From positions 2,022 through 12,384 of the forward strand of contig DMRV01000010.1 in assembly GCA_003456455.1 (NCBI GenBank): a stretch of 10,363 bases of DNA. Direction: 5' to 3'. The notes beneath the pieces are model-generated. The model was not told the origin of the DNA and ran no database searches. It saw only the letters and a list, made by a program, of their open reading frames with translations. The position numbers and the translations under genes are program-made. Below are positions 1-6,775 of this stretch, piece after piece; within the stretch, counting starts at the first letter, position 1; the number at the start of each line of letters is the position of its first letter. Origin of the DNA: Flavobacteriales bacterium (GTDB lineage Bacteria > Bacteroidota > Bacteroidia > UBA10329).

Positions 1-899
1 TCCCTCCTTTTCATATTCCAAGTGTTCCGTTGAGTATGGAAACATTGATGCTCATTCTTCCTTATGCGGGAATTATGGCAGGAGTTGGTCTAATTGAGAG
101 TCTCCTAACCTTGAATATTATTGACGAAATCACACAAACTCGTGGTAGAGGTAACAAAGAAGCAATCGCTCAGGGCATTGCAAACATCCTTTCTGGTGTG
201 TTTTCTGGTATGGGCGGTTGCGCTATGATTGGTCAGAGTTTGATTAACATTTCTTCTGGGGCACGAGCTCGATTATCAGGTATTGTAGCATCAATTATGC
301 TACTCGTATTTATCATGTTTGGGGCTAGTTTAATTGAGAAAGTACCTATGGCTGCACTTACTGGCCTGATGATTATGGTTGCTATTGGAACCTTTGAATG
401 GGCGAGTTTTAGAACCGTAAGGCGTATGCCGAAATCAGACATTATTGTAATGGTTTTGGTAACCTTGGTTACCGCTATTGTTCACAATTTGGCGCTGGCA
501 GTTTTGGTTGGTGTAATCATATCAGCGTTAGTTTTTGCTTGGGACAATGCGCAACGTATTCGTGCAAGAAAGTATGTTGATGATAATGGCATTAAGCATT
601 ACGAGATTTACGGCCCATTGTTTTTTGGTTCTGTGACCGCGTTTAACGAGAAATTTGATGTGGCGAACGACCCTGAAGAAGTAATTATTGACTTTGAAGA
701 AAGCCGTGTAGTAGACATGTCTGCTATTGAAGCATTGAACAAGCTATCTGAGCGCTATTTAAATGCTGATAAAAAGCTTCACTTGAAGCACCTTAGCCCA
801 GATTGCATTAAGCTGCTTAAAAATGCAGAGCAGATTATTGATGTAAACATCATGGAAGACCCAACGTATAAGTTAGTGGTGGATGATGTAAAGTTTTGA
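1..899 (+). CDS. SulP/SLC26-family inorganic anion transporter with STAS domain, C-terminal part
   Basis: This is an inner-membrane secondary transporter for sulfate, bicarbonate or a similar anion; the substrate cannot be read from sequence. The frame is open from the window edge (first complete codon at 3) to a TGA at 897-899, giving 298 visible residues, so the N-terminal half lies outside. The first residues (PPFHIPSVPL) match the segment that normally precedes the later membrane helices of SulP proteins. The family signature follows: GMGGCAMIGQS near residues 69-79, then INISSGARARLSG. Hydrophobic helices cover about residues 92-112, 114-130 and 146-180. From about residue 198 to the end there is a cytoplasmic STAS domain (YGPLFFGS, then DFEESRVVDMSAIEAL around 230-245). 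A TTG at 30 and an ATG at 36 are internal codons, not the start. No gene follows closely on the same strand. Family assignment is firm, substrate unknown. Confidence 0.93.
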   Translation, partial: PPFHIPSVPLSMETLMLILPYAGIMAGVGLIESLLTLNIIDEITQTRGRGNKEAIAQGIANILSGVFSGMGGCAMIGQSLINISSGARARLSGIVASIMLLVFIMFGASLIEKVPMAALTGLMIMVAIGTFEWASFRTVRRMPKSDIIVMVLVTLVTAIVHNLALAVLVGVIISALVFAWDNAQRIRARKYVDDNGIKHYEIYGPLFFGSVTAFNEKFDVANDPEEVIIDFEESRVVDMSAIEALNKLSERYLNADKKLHLKHLSPDCIKLLKNAEQIIDVNIMEDPTYKLVVDDVKF

Positions 900-920
900 C
901 CGTAGCTCTTTGCCCGAACG

Positions 921-953
921 AGACCTACTGAGTTTTAAAAACCTAGTAGGTCT
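921..953. repeat. 33-nt near-perfect palindrome, copy 1 of an intergenic repeat family
   Basis: The outer arms AGACCTACT (921-929) and AGTAGGTCT (945-953) are perfectly complementary. Pairing continues inward through one G-T pair, one mismatch and five more pairs (GTTTT with AAAAC) around a single central A at 937. That is 16-nt arms with 14 Watson-Crick pairs. It starts 22 nt after the SulP stop, so it could fold in that transcript's 3' end, but no T-run follows, so a simple terminator is doubtful. The element at 7886-7918 has the same length and layout and matches at 24 of 33 positions. From general knowledge, palindromes with an AGGTTTT..AAAACCT core recur in marine Bacteroidota genomes; that is memory, not a search. 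Confidence 0.7.
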
Positions 954-977
954 TCTGATGGTTTGCGCCTAAGGTTC

Positions 978-1063
978 TTAAAGCATAGGGATAGAAGTTT
1001 AGAGCGTGCTCCAAAACTTTTAGAGCATAGAGATAGAGTCTTAGAGCATGCTTAAAGACTCTT
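978..1063. repeat. Two tandem imperfect ~42-nt units, each with an internal inverted repeat
   Basis: The segment from 978 and the segment from 1020 align without gaps over 44 positions with 34 identities, so the period is 42 nt. Both contain the pattern TTARAGCATAGRGATAGA, then TTAGAGC, then GCT. The second unit contains a striking 28-nt near-palindrome at 1035-1062: AGAGTCTT, two unpaired bases, the perfect palindrome AGCATGCT, two unpaired bases, AAGACTCT. The first unit has the matching but weaker fold at 993-1020 (AGTTT and AAACT arms around AGCGTGCT). There is no spacer regularity or cas gene to suggest CRISPR. Origin is unknown; a decayed small mobile or REP-like element is possible. 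Confidence 0.6.
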
Positions 1064-1251
1064 TACGTCTACGTAAAATCTCCGGCAGCAAATAATTCGG
1101 ATTGGTCTAAGCTGTATGAGAATACATGAAGTCTGAAAACTTGGCGCTCTTATATTATTGACCTACAGCACATTAAAATCGAAATCGGACCACTACTGTA
1201 TACCTGATTCTGGTTAGATGTATTATTAACGGAAGGTCAGCAACTAATTGA

Positions 1252-2226
1252 TTACAGAATAACCTTAAGCGTCTTTAATCCAAGTTCCGTTTCTAAGGAA
1301 ACCAAATAGAGCCCCTTATTCAAATTTGAAGGGAGAATGAATTCGGTATGATTTGGTTTTAAGCTTGCAACCATTCTACCGTCCAAGGCGAAAATTTGTA
1401 CAAAATCAATATTTTGGGTATGCTGGACAATGGTTTGACCTCCAGTTGTAAGAATCCTAAGTTCCAACGTGTTTTGAATATCGTCTATTCCGTTTGGTGT
1501 TTCCTCTTGTATGCAATGCGTGTAAAATGGAAATTCTAATGCCGTAGCAGTCTCATTAAACCAATCGAATGGCTGCTGTATACTGGGTGCTAAAAACCAA
1601 GGCGATGTGCTAACCGTCAAGGTTGGACCTCCTCCTGTTGGCTGGCCTAATGCCGCTAACGTGTAGCTGTACATTCCTTTAGGAAGACACAGCCGCTTTT
1701 CCCAATGTTGGCCTTGCGCTTCCATGGTAAAAGTCCCAGATTCAAGAACGGTTTCTGTACTATCAAACAAACTCCATGCAAAATCGCCAAGCACCAAAGC
1801 TCCACCGTAGTTTTCAAAAGCAAGTATGATTGAATCGCATTCGTTCTCTGTGCAAAGCGTTTCATTCAGCTGCCATTCACACTCAAAATCACTGTAAAAA
1901 CCTGAGTACAACTGAAGCGCACCATTAAAATCCTGTAATGGGTCTTGAACTCCGGGCCTTACCTGAAGCAGATGGACGGATTGTGCTCCAATTCCAAAAT
2001 AATTGACTATTTCTTTGGCAACCGTATCACCATTCGTGTTTATCAGAATAAAACCCGGATAATCGAAAATCTCGGTAGTGCTGTTATTCTCAACGGCAAC
2101 AACAACCACGGTATCCGTAAATGGGCTGTAGCCGATGGAGATGAAATTCAAATCATCACAAGGACTCTGTGCTTTTGTAAAAGAGACGAGACTGATGAAA
2201 AGAAAAAGCGATAGAATACGTTTCAC
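1252..2226 (-). CDS. Secreted protein of unknown function with a divergent T9SS-type C-terminal domain
   Basis: A 324-residue exported protein. The start is GTG; the product opens with a clear signal peptide (KR, then the hydrophobic stretch ILSLFLFISLVSF, with likely cleavage after TKA at residue 19). No ATG lies in frame just upstream. The mature part is beta-rich with six cysteines spread over about residues 23-180 and one more near 238; I do not recognise an enzymatic domain. The last ~60 residues (VQIFALDGRMVASL, then LPSNLNKGLYLVSLE, ending LKTLKVIL) have the shape of a T9SS type A sorting domain: a strand with a DxxGR turn, a GLYLV strand and a hydrophobic end. However, the usual YPNP-like opening is missing; ILTTGG stands where it would be expected. 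The domain call is therefore probable, not certain. The aminotransferase gene lies 90 bases upstream on the same strand with no obvious terminator between them, so read-through is possible. Role unknown. Confidence 0.85.
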   Translation of the reverse strand: MKRILSLFLFISLVSFTKAQSPCDDLNFISIGYSPFTDTVVVVAVENNSTTEIFDYPGFILINTNGDTVAKEIVNYFGIGAQSVHLLQVRPGVQDPLQDFNGALQLYSGFYSDFECEWQLNETLCTENECDSIILAFENYGGALVLGDFAWSLFDSTETVLESGTFTMEAQGQHWEKRLCLPKGMYSYTLAALGQPTGGGPTLTVSTSPWFLAPSIQQPFDWFNETATALEFPFYTHCIQEETPNGIDDIQNTLELRILTTGGQTIVQHTQNIDFVQIFALDGRMVASLKPNHTEFILPSNLNKGLYLVSLETELGLKTLKVIL

Positions 2227-2316
2227 AGAAGAGGGGTTTAAAACAAAGACGAGATTCCTTGGACTAAGATGTCTTAACCCTACATGCTACACTCCACAAA
2301 ACGAGACCTATTCACA

Positions 2317-3519
2317 TCAATGATGCAACAGCTTCTCTACACCTATCTTGATTCTTTTTGCTGCTTCCTTCAAATTTGATTCTGATGTGGCATAAGACAT
2401 TCGTACGTAACCAGGAGCACCAAATGCTTCGCCCGGCACCATGGCCACATGGCATTCGTTCATAAAAAACATACAGAGGTCGTTAGAGTTGTTTACTTCT
2501 TGCCCGTTAAACGAATGGCCGAAAAGCGCGCTCACTTCTGGAAACAGGTAGAATGCTCCACCTGGCATATTCGTTTTAAACCCTTCAATATTTGAGAACA
2601 AATCAGTAACCAATTCGCGTCTCTTTTCAAATATGGAACACATTTCAGAAAGCCATTCTTCGCTTGTATTCACAGCTTCTATACTTGCTCGTTGTGCAAT
2701 AGTATTTGCACCTGAGGTAATCTGTCCTTGCATCTTATCGCAAGCTTTGGTAATCCATAATGGCGCACCAATGTAACCAATGCGGTACCCCGTCATGGCG
2801 TAGGCTTTAGAAACTCCGTTTACGGTAATTACCTGTTCGTACACTTCAGGGAATTGCGCCAAACTTTCGTGCTTTCCACTGAAGTTAATATGCTCATAGA
2901 TTTCATCAGAAATGGCAAAAACGTTCGGGTATTTAGCAATAACTTTCGCAAATCCTTCTAATTCACTCTTGGTGTAATAAGTACCGGTTGGGTTACTTGG
3001 CGAACTAAAAATAATAAGCTTAGTATCTTCATTAATCGCTTCGTCTAATTCAGCTGCTGAGGACTTAAAATCAGTATCAATTCCTGCGGTTACAAACTTG
3101 GCTTTACCGCCTGCTAATTTTACTAGCTCCAGGTAACTCACCCAATATGGAGCGAGAATAATTACTTCGTCTCCCGGATTAACCAAACTCAAAATAACGT
3201 TGGCAAGCGATTGCTTTGCTCCCGTTGACACAAGTATTTGTTCTGGAGAATAATTTAAGCCATTCTGTCTTTTAAACTTGTCAGATATAGCTTTTCTCAA
3301 CTCAGGATAACCAGCAACTGGCGGATAATGGCTCCAATCTTCGTCAATCGCTTTCTTGGCTGCCTCTTTCACGTGCTCTGGCGCATTCAAATCAGGCTCG
3401 CCTAAACTCAATGAAATAACATCTATGCCTTCTGCTTGCAATTCGCGGCTTCTTCTAGCCATTGCAATAGTTTGCGACTCACTTAGTTTCTTAATTCGTT
3501 CCGATAAATACTGGTCCAT
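2317..3519 (-). CDS. Pyridoxal-phosphate aminotransferase, class I, aspartate aminotransferase type (subgroup 1b)
   Basis: A 400-residue cytoplasmic enzyme, full length for the family, with ATG start and TGA stop. It most likely transfers the amino group between aspartate and 2-oxoglutarate, feeding amino-acid synthesis. Fold-type I hallmarks appear in order: GEPD (40-43); TGAKQ (99-103), where Lys102 aligns with the lysine typical of subgroup 1b; PYWVSY (124-129), which stacks on the cofactor; SNPTG (175-179); DEIYEH (205-210), whose Asp and Tyr hold the pyridine ring; the cofactor lysine Lys238 in VSKAYAMTGYRIGY (236-249); and Arg373 in YVRMSYATS, which binds the substrate alpha-carboxylate. 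It resembles the Thermus-type enzyme more than the E. coli AspC type. Related 1b enzymes can also act on prephenate or other substrates, so the exact specificity is inferred. A palindrome and a promoter-like sequence abut the start codon. It is flanked on both sides by exported-protein genes with no metabolic link. Confidence 0.95.
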   Translation of the reverse strand: MDQYLSERIKKLSESQTIAMARRSRELQAEGIDVISLSLGEPDLNAPEHVKEAAKKAIDEDWSHYPPVAGYPELRKAISDKFKRQNGLNYSPEQILVSTGAKQSLANVILSLVNPGDEVIILAPYWVSYLELVKLAGGKAKFVTAGIDTDFKSSAAELDEAINEDTKLIIFSSPSNPTGTYYTKSELEGFAKVIAKYPNVFAISDEIYEHINFSGKHESLAQFPEVYEQVITVNGVSKAYAMTGYRIGYIGAPLWITKACDKMQGQITSGANTIAQRASIEAVNTSEEWLSEMCSIFEKRRELVTDLFSNIEGFKTNMPGGAFYLFPEVSALFGHSFNGQEVNNSNDLCMFFMNECHVAMVPGEAFGAPGYVRMSYATSESNLKEAAKRIKIGVEKLLHH

Positions 3520-3548
3520 ATCATTAGATTTTGCGCAAATCTAATGAT
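3520..3548. repeat. Perfect 12-bp inverted repeat abutting the aminotransferase start codon
   Basis: ATCATTAGATTT (3520-3531) and AAATCTAATGAT (3537-3548) are exact reverse complements separated by TGCGC. The element begins directly beside the ATG at 3519-3517 (minus strand). It also contains the promoter -7 candidate of the same gene, so it could act as a DNA operator or as a 5'-end RNA hairpin. Which of these, if either, cannot be decided from sequence. Confidence 0.75.
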
Positions 3549-3570
3549 GGATTCCTGTTCAGGAAGCAAA
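3536..3570 (-). promoter_or_regulatory. Bacteroidota-type promoter for the aminotransferase gene
   Basis: Read on the minus strand, TAGATTTG (3543-3536) is an exact match to the -7 consensus TAnnTTTG. A TTTG lies upstream at 3570-3567, with 23 nt between its TTG and the -7 box, inside the 17-23 nt range known for Flavobacterium. Transcription would begin roughly 5-8 nt past the box, leaving a leader of only about 10 nt before the ATG at 3519. Confidence 0.6.
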
Positions 3571-3610
3571 GAGTTATTACAAGATATTGACCCTATATAC
3601 AAAGAAAGTC

Positions 3611-3624
3611 CGCTTCTTGAAGCG
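3611..3624 (-). terminator. Possible weak terminator after the FG-GAP/ASPIC protein gene
   Basis: A perfect 6-bp hairpin (CGCTTC and GAAGCG around a 2-nt centre) lies 64-77 bases past the stop of the minus-strand gene ending at 3688. On the minus strand it is followed by GACTTTCTTT, which is only partly T-rich. It could end that transcript before the aminotransferase promoter, but the stem is short. Confidence 0.3.
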
Positions 3625-3687
3625 TATTTACCTTAATCTAGAATTAACGCAGCGCTTATTGAGACTAAAAAGAGTTGACTTTCTGCG

Positions 3688-6564
3688 TTACTGAATGATT
3701 ATTTTTCTACGGTATCTTCCAGAATCCGTTCTCATTTCTAAGAAATAAATGCCTTTAGCTAAAGCAGAAACATCAACTTGATTAACTCCCGAATTGGCAG
3801 TTTTTGAATACACAAGATTTCCTAAAGCATCTAGTACGTTCATCTCAACCAAGCCCTCAACTGAATTAGGAATAGCCACCATCACAAAATCAGATGCTGG
3901 GTTTGGGTAGACTTCTACTCCACTCAATTCGCCTTCTTCAATACCAACCGTACCAATTGTTACCACAACCTCTGTTCGGTCACTAACACACATAAAAGCT
4001 TCTCCCTGAACTTCCCAGTCATAGAAGTAATAGTAATAGGTAGGATTGCCTGTATTAGCTCCAGTAACTGACATCAAATCTCCCAAATTGTAAGGGAAAT
4101 TTACCTGTAGCTCGCTATTATCTCTCCAAAAACCATGTCCTGATTCTAATACACGAAGTCTGTAATCTGTTCCGGGAGACAAGTTCCAGTTGGTGAAATT
4201 GATACGCGATTCACCAGCAGGAACAGTGAGCAACTGTGAATGAATGGTTGTGCCATTATCATCTTCGATATAAACTGTCCTATCAGCAGCTTCATCGGTG
4301 TAAACCTTTACCGAGTTTAAGGTTGAGTTCTCAAAAACATCAAAGATTAAATAGAACCCTGTAGAGTTGTGATAAGAACCATCTGTTTCAGTACTATCAG
4401 TTTTACCACCACTGGCAACATCTGCACTGTAAGCGTGTGTTTCCTCCACCCAAAACGATGTAGTTGCATTAACCACTGGCGTTGTGTAAGACGGCCCCGT
4501 AGCCGCAATGGCTCCACCAACGGCCTGCTCGTACCAATAAAAATCAGTGCCTACTCCAGAAGCTGAAAGGTTTGCAGCACCGGGTATAAGCAACGTTACA
4601 TCATTGGCAACTGGGGCTGGTGCTGCCAAAACTTCAACATTAATAACTGCAGATGTAAAATCAGCACAAGCACCGGTTGTAGTTACGGTGTAACTTCCCG
4701 ACTCTGTTACCTCGGCATTTTGGTTGCTACCTAATCCGTTTGACCATTGATACGCTAAAGCTGTACTAGATGTAAGCGTAATCGATTCACCTTGGCAGAA
4801 CTTCAAATCTCCTGCTATAGACACTTCTGGGGTTTCGTCTGGCGAAACCTCAACTTCAACCACAGCAGACACTGAAGAACAAGCCGCTCCTGCATTTGTA
4901 TCAGTAATACGTACCATATATGTTCCTGTAGTGGTAATTGAAATCTGCGAAGTCTGTTCTCCTGTTGACCATTCGTAGGCATAATTGGAGCCTGTTGTTG
5001 CTATAAGGTCTAAACTTTGTCCAGCGCAAAGAACCGTTGGTCCATTTGAGGTGATAAATGCCTCAGGAGCAACACAAACGTTCTCAATAATTGTGAGGAA
5101 CTGATTTGGAGAAGGATTTTCTACAACCTGATGAATACCTGAAGAAGGCCAATCAACCACCACACTATCAATTTCCGTGTTTTGTGCCAATCCGAAGTAT
5201 GCAGTAAGCGAATTACAAATCCCGTAACTCTCTCCTGAACGTACTTCTCGCACTTGCACACCCCAAGGGCCATACATTCTAACAACAGAACCGATGGCGC
5301 TCTTATTGGAGATTGTTCCCTCCAAGTCTACCGCTAACCAATTGTTTTCGTTTGCATCGTTTATCCAAACGGCATCAGGCGTACTTGACGGACTTGTGTA
5401 TATACCAGCATAACTACCATAGACATCTTGAAAACCATCGTGATTAAGGTCTCCTATCGCCATTGAATACAAGCGTTGGTTACCAAAAACTCCAGGAATA
5501 AGTGTAAAGGTGTTATCACCATGATTCTTGTAGTAAGCATAACTAGGAGTGCCTGTTCCAGTAACAAGAACATCTACATACATATCATTGTCAAAATCGC
5601 GCATAAGCGCTTGTATGGGCGTTGAAACTACATCCGTTAATCCACTAGCTGTGTAGATATCGGTAAAAACACCATTTACATTTTCCAATAACATATCATC
5701 CATGTCGTGATTGGTCAGGTAGGCATCAAAATCTCCATCGTTATCAAAATCCTGAAAGTCTGTGGTCCAAGTCTGTGAACCTATTCTTAGTTGATTCAAA
5801 TTGGTAAAATCCTCTGCATAATTTCCGTTTCCATCATTGACAAACATTTGGTTTATCAGCTTAGGGTCATCTGGTGTAGTCGTTATTTGTCTACAATGCG
5901 AGATGTATAGATCAAGATCACCATCAAGATCGTAATCGGTAAAAGTTGACCCATAATTTCCAGACCCATCCCAACCTGGCCAATTAGCATTTGGCGTTGG
6001 TGTCATAGGTATAATATCATCTCCAGAATAAGAAAACGCTCCGCTACCATCATTCTCCCAAATTCCACTTGGACCAGTATCTCCGCAGGAGAAAAAATCA
6101 AGATCACCATCTGCATCCATGTCTGCCAAATTCACGCACTGAGTTGCAAGACCGTAGTCTGGCAGTTCAGAGACCGTGTATGCCGTACCTGTTGCATTAG
6201 CTTTGGCATAATCAGGTTGCCCGCCAAAAAGGCCAGAAAAAACATCGCTGTGTCCATTGTTGGTAGCATCGCCCACGGCCATGCCCCAAGCATTGCCGGC
6301 ATCCATCTCCTCACCCGTATTTTGTGCTGTCCAAGTACCGTTCAATCCCTGAAATTCAATCTTTAAATCGCGAGCATTATCGAGGATGACAATATCATCT
6401 AGCCCATCGTTGTTTACATCGTTAATTGTAACTGCAACACCACTATAATGCGTTGGGTCTGTAAGACGAGAAACTTGATTAGTGAAAGAAATTTGAGCTG
6501 AGCTGCTGTTGCAGAAAACTGCACTCACGATTACCATTAAAACAATAGAGAAGTTCTTCTTCAT
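3688..6564 (-). CDS. CRTAC1-like FG-GAP/ASPIC-UnbV secreted protein with Ig-like domains and T9SS sorting domain
   Basis: A 958-residue exported protein, apparently intact, with ATG start. Residues 1-23 form a signal peptide (MKKNFSIVLM then VIVSAVFC; cleavage probably near SSA). About seven FG-GAP/VCBS-type calcium-binding repeats follow: DVNNDGLDD (49-57), DATNNGHSD (99-107), DMDADGDLD (148-156), DYDLDGDLD (210-218), DFDNDGDFD (272-280), DFDNDMYVD (323-331) and DLNHDGFQD (372-380). These are expected to form a beta-propeller. An ASPIC/UnbV domain spans about 408-495 (NNWLAVDLEG, IGSVVRMYG, VREVRSGESYG, AYFGLAQ, DSVVVDWPSSG). Two Ig/PKD-like domains (about 500-575 and 579-646) and one CHU_C-type Ig-like domain (648-710) come next. 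A beta-sandwich-like region (about 725-855) then leads to the type A sorting domain from 885 (VYPNPASDF, DALGNLVYS, LAKGIYFLEM, ending RRKIIIQ). It is predicted to be released or anchored at the cell surface by T9SS. Its ligand is unknown; adhesion or carbohydrate or protein binding is inference. Confidence 0.93.
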   Translation of the reverse strand: MKKNFSIVLMVIVSAVFCNSSSAQISFTNQVSRLTDPTHYSGVAVTINDVNNDGLDDIVILDNARDLKIEFQGLNGTWTAQNTGEEMDAGNAWGMAVGDATNNGHSDVFSGLFGGQPDYAKANATGTAYTVSELPDYGLATQCVNLADMDADGDLDFFSCGDTGPSGIWENDGSGAFSYSGDDIIPMTPTPNANWPGWDGSGNYGSTFTDYDLDGDLDLYISHCRQITTTPDDPKLINQMFVNDGNGNYAEDFTNLNQLRIGSQTWTTDFQDFDNDGDFDAYLTNHDMDDMLLENVNGVFTDIYTASGLTDVVSTPIQALMRDFDNDMYVDVLVTGTGTPSYAYYKNHGDNTFTLIPGVFGNQRLYSMAIGDLNHDGFQDVYGSYAGIYTSPSSTPDAVWINDANENNWLAVDLEGTISNKSAIGSVVRMYGPWGVQVREVRSGESYGICNSLTAYFGLAQNTEIDSVVVDWPSSGIHQVVENPSPNQFLTIIENVCVAPEAFITSNGPTVLCAGQSLDLIATTGSNYAYEWSTGEQTSQISITTTGTYMVRITDTNAGAACSSVSAVVEVEVSPDETPEVSIAGDLKFCQGESITLTSSTALAYQWSNGLGSNQNAEVTESGSYTVTTTGACADFTSAVINVEVLAAPAPVANDVTLLIPGAANLSASGVGTDFYWYEQAVGGAIAATGPSYTTPVVNATTSFWVEETHAYSADVASGGKTDSTETDGSYHNSTGFYLIFDVFENSTLNSVKVYTDEAADRTVYIEDDNGTTIHSQLLTVPAGESRINFTNWNLSPGTDYRLRVLESGHGFWRDNSELQVNFPYNLGDLMSVTGANTGNPTYYYYFYDWEVQGEAFMCVSDRTEVVVTIGTVGIEEGELSGVEVYPNPASDFVMVAIPNSVEGLVEMNVLDALGNLVYSKTANSGVNQVDVSALAKGIYFLEMRTDSGRYRRKIIIQ

Positions 6565-6593
6565 TTGATAAACTAGGTTAGTCTAATTACTGC

Positions 6594-6626
6594 TGAAAGT
6601 ACTATTTCATACTCTCGAACTCAAAA
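6594..6626 (-). promoter_or_regulatory. Weak promoter candidate for the FG-GAP/ASPIC gene
   Basis: On the minus strand a TTTTG (6626-6622) is followed after 20 nt by TACTTTCA (6601-6594), which matches the TAnnTTTG -7 box at four of six defined positions. It would give a leader of about 20-25 nt before the ATG at 6564. Spacing is good, but the box has two mismatches. Confidence 0.3.
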
Positions 6627-6699
6627 TGAACCAATAATATTCTTACTGATTGTAAGCGGCAATACATATTACGTCTGAAGCGAAAGCAGTGAAAATGCC

Positions 6700-6726
6700 T
6701 TGTCCCGCAAAAAAATCACAACTTTG
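6700..6726 (+). promoter_or_regulatory. Bacteroidota-type promoter for the lipoprotein gene
   Basis: TTG (6700-6702) is followed after 16 nt, which include a run of seven A's, by CAACTTTG (6719-6726). The latter matches the -7 consensus TAnnTTTG at all but its first base. Spacing is one short of the usual 17-23 nt. Transcription would start near 6731-6733, giving a leader of about 44 nt. An AAGGAG in that leader (6743-6748) is 27 nt from the start codon, too far to act as a Shine-Dalgarno site. Confidence 0.5.
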
Positions 6727-6775
6727 CACAGACTAAACCATCAAGGAGTTTAATAACAGTCAAAAAAACGTTGAA

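Larger units (their letters stand above)
900..1251. other. Gene-free 352-base stretch rich in inverted repeats
   Basis: This gap lies between the converging ends of the SulP gene (+) and the 324-residue secreted protein gene (-). I see no convincing reading frame or RNA gene. The left part (921-1077) holds a 33-nt palindrome, two tandem imperfect ~42-nt units with internal inverted repeats, and a small perfect inverted repeat TTTACGT/ACGTAAA at 1062-1077. In the right part (about 1080-1251) I see nothing I can name. No classical hairpin followed by a T-run was found for either flanking gene. Confidence 0.6.

Noticed and set aside
30..38. TTG (30) or ATG (36) as the start of the SulP gene
   Set aside because: The frame is open to the window edge and the codons before these sites encode conserved SulP sequence, so the gene begins outside the window.
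978..1063. CRISPR array
   Set aside because: There are only two adjoining imperfect units, without unique spacers and without cas genes.
900..1251. tRNA or other structured RNA gene in the gap
   Set aside because: I found no cloverleaf, no TTCGA-type T-arm in context and no known RNA motif; the folding seen is explained by simple inverted repeats.
917..2311. Shared 11-mer AACGAGACCTA near 917-927 and 2300-2310
   Set aside because: The match stops after 11 bases and the second site lacks the palindrome, so it is most likely chance.
1945..2323. Two plus-strand open frames (1945-2214 and 2135-2323) antisense to the secreted-protein gene and its upstream gap
   Set aside because: The products are low in recognisable features and overlap a gene with a signal peptide and sorting-type C-terminus; shadow frames.
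3645..3690. Inverted repeat TAACGCAG (3645-3652) and CTGCGTTA (3683-3690) at the 3' end of the FG-GAP/ASPIC gene
   Set aside because: Eight paired bases with a loop of 30 nt and no T-run after it; too weak to call a terminator.
6743..6748. AAGGAG as a ribosome binding site for the lipoprotein gene
   Set aside because: It is 27 nt from the TTG start, and no in-frame start codon lies closer to it.
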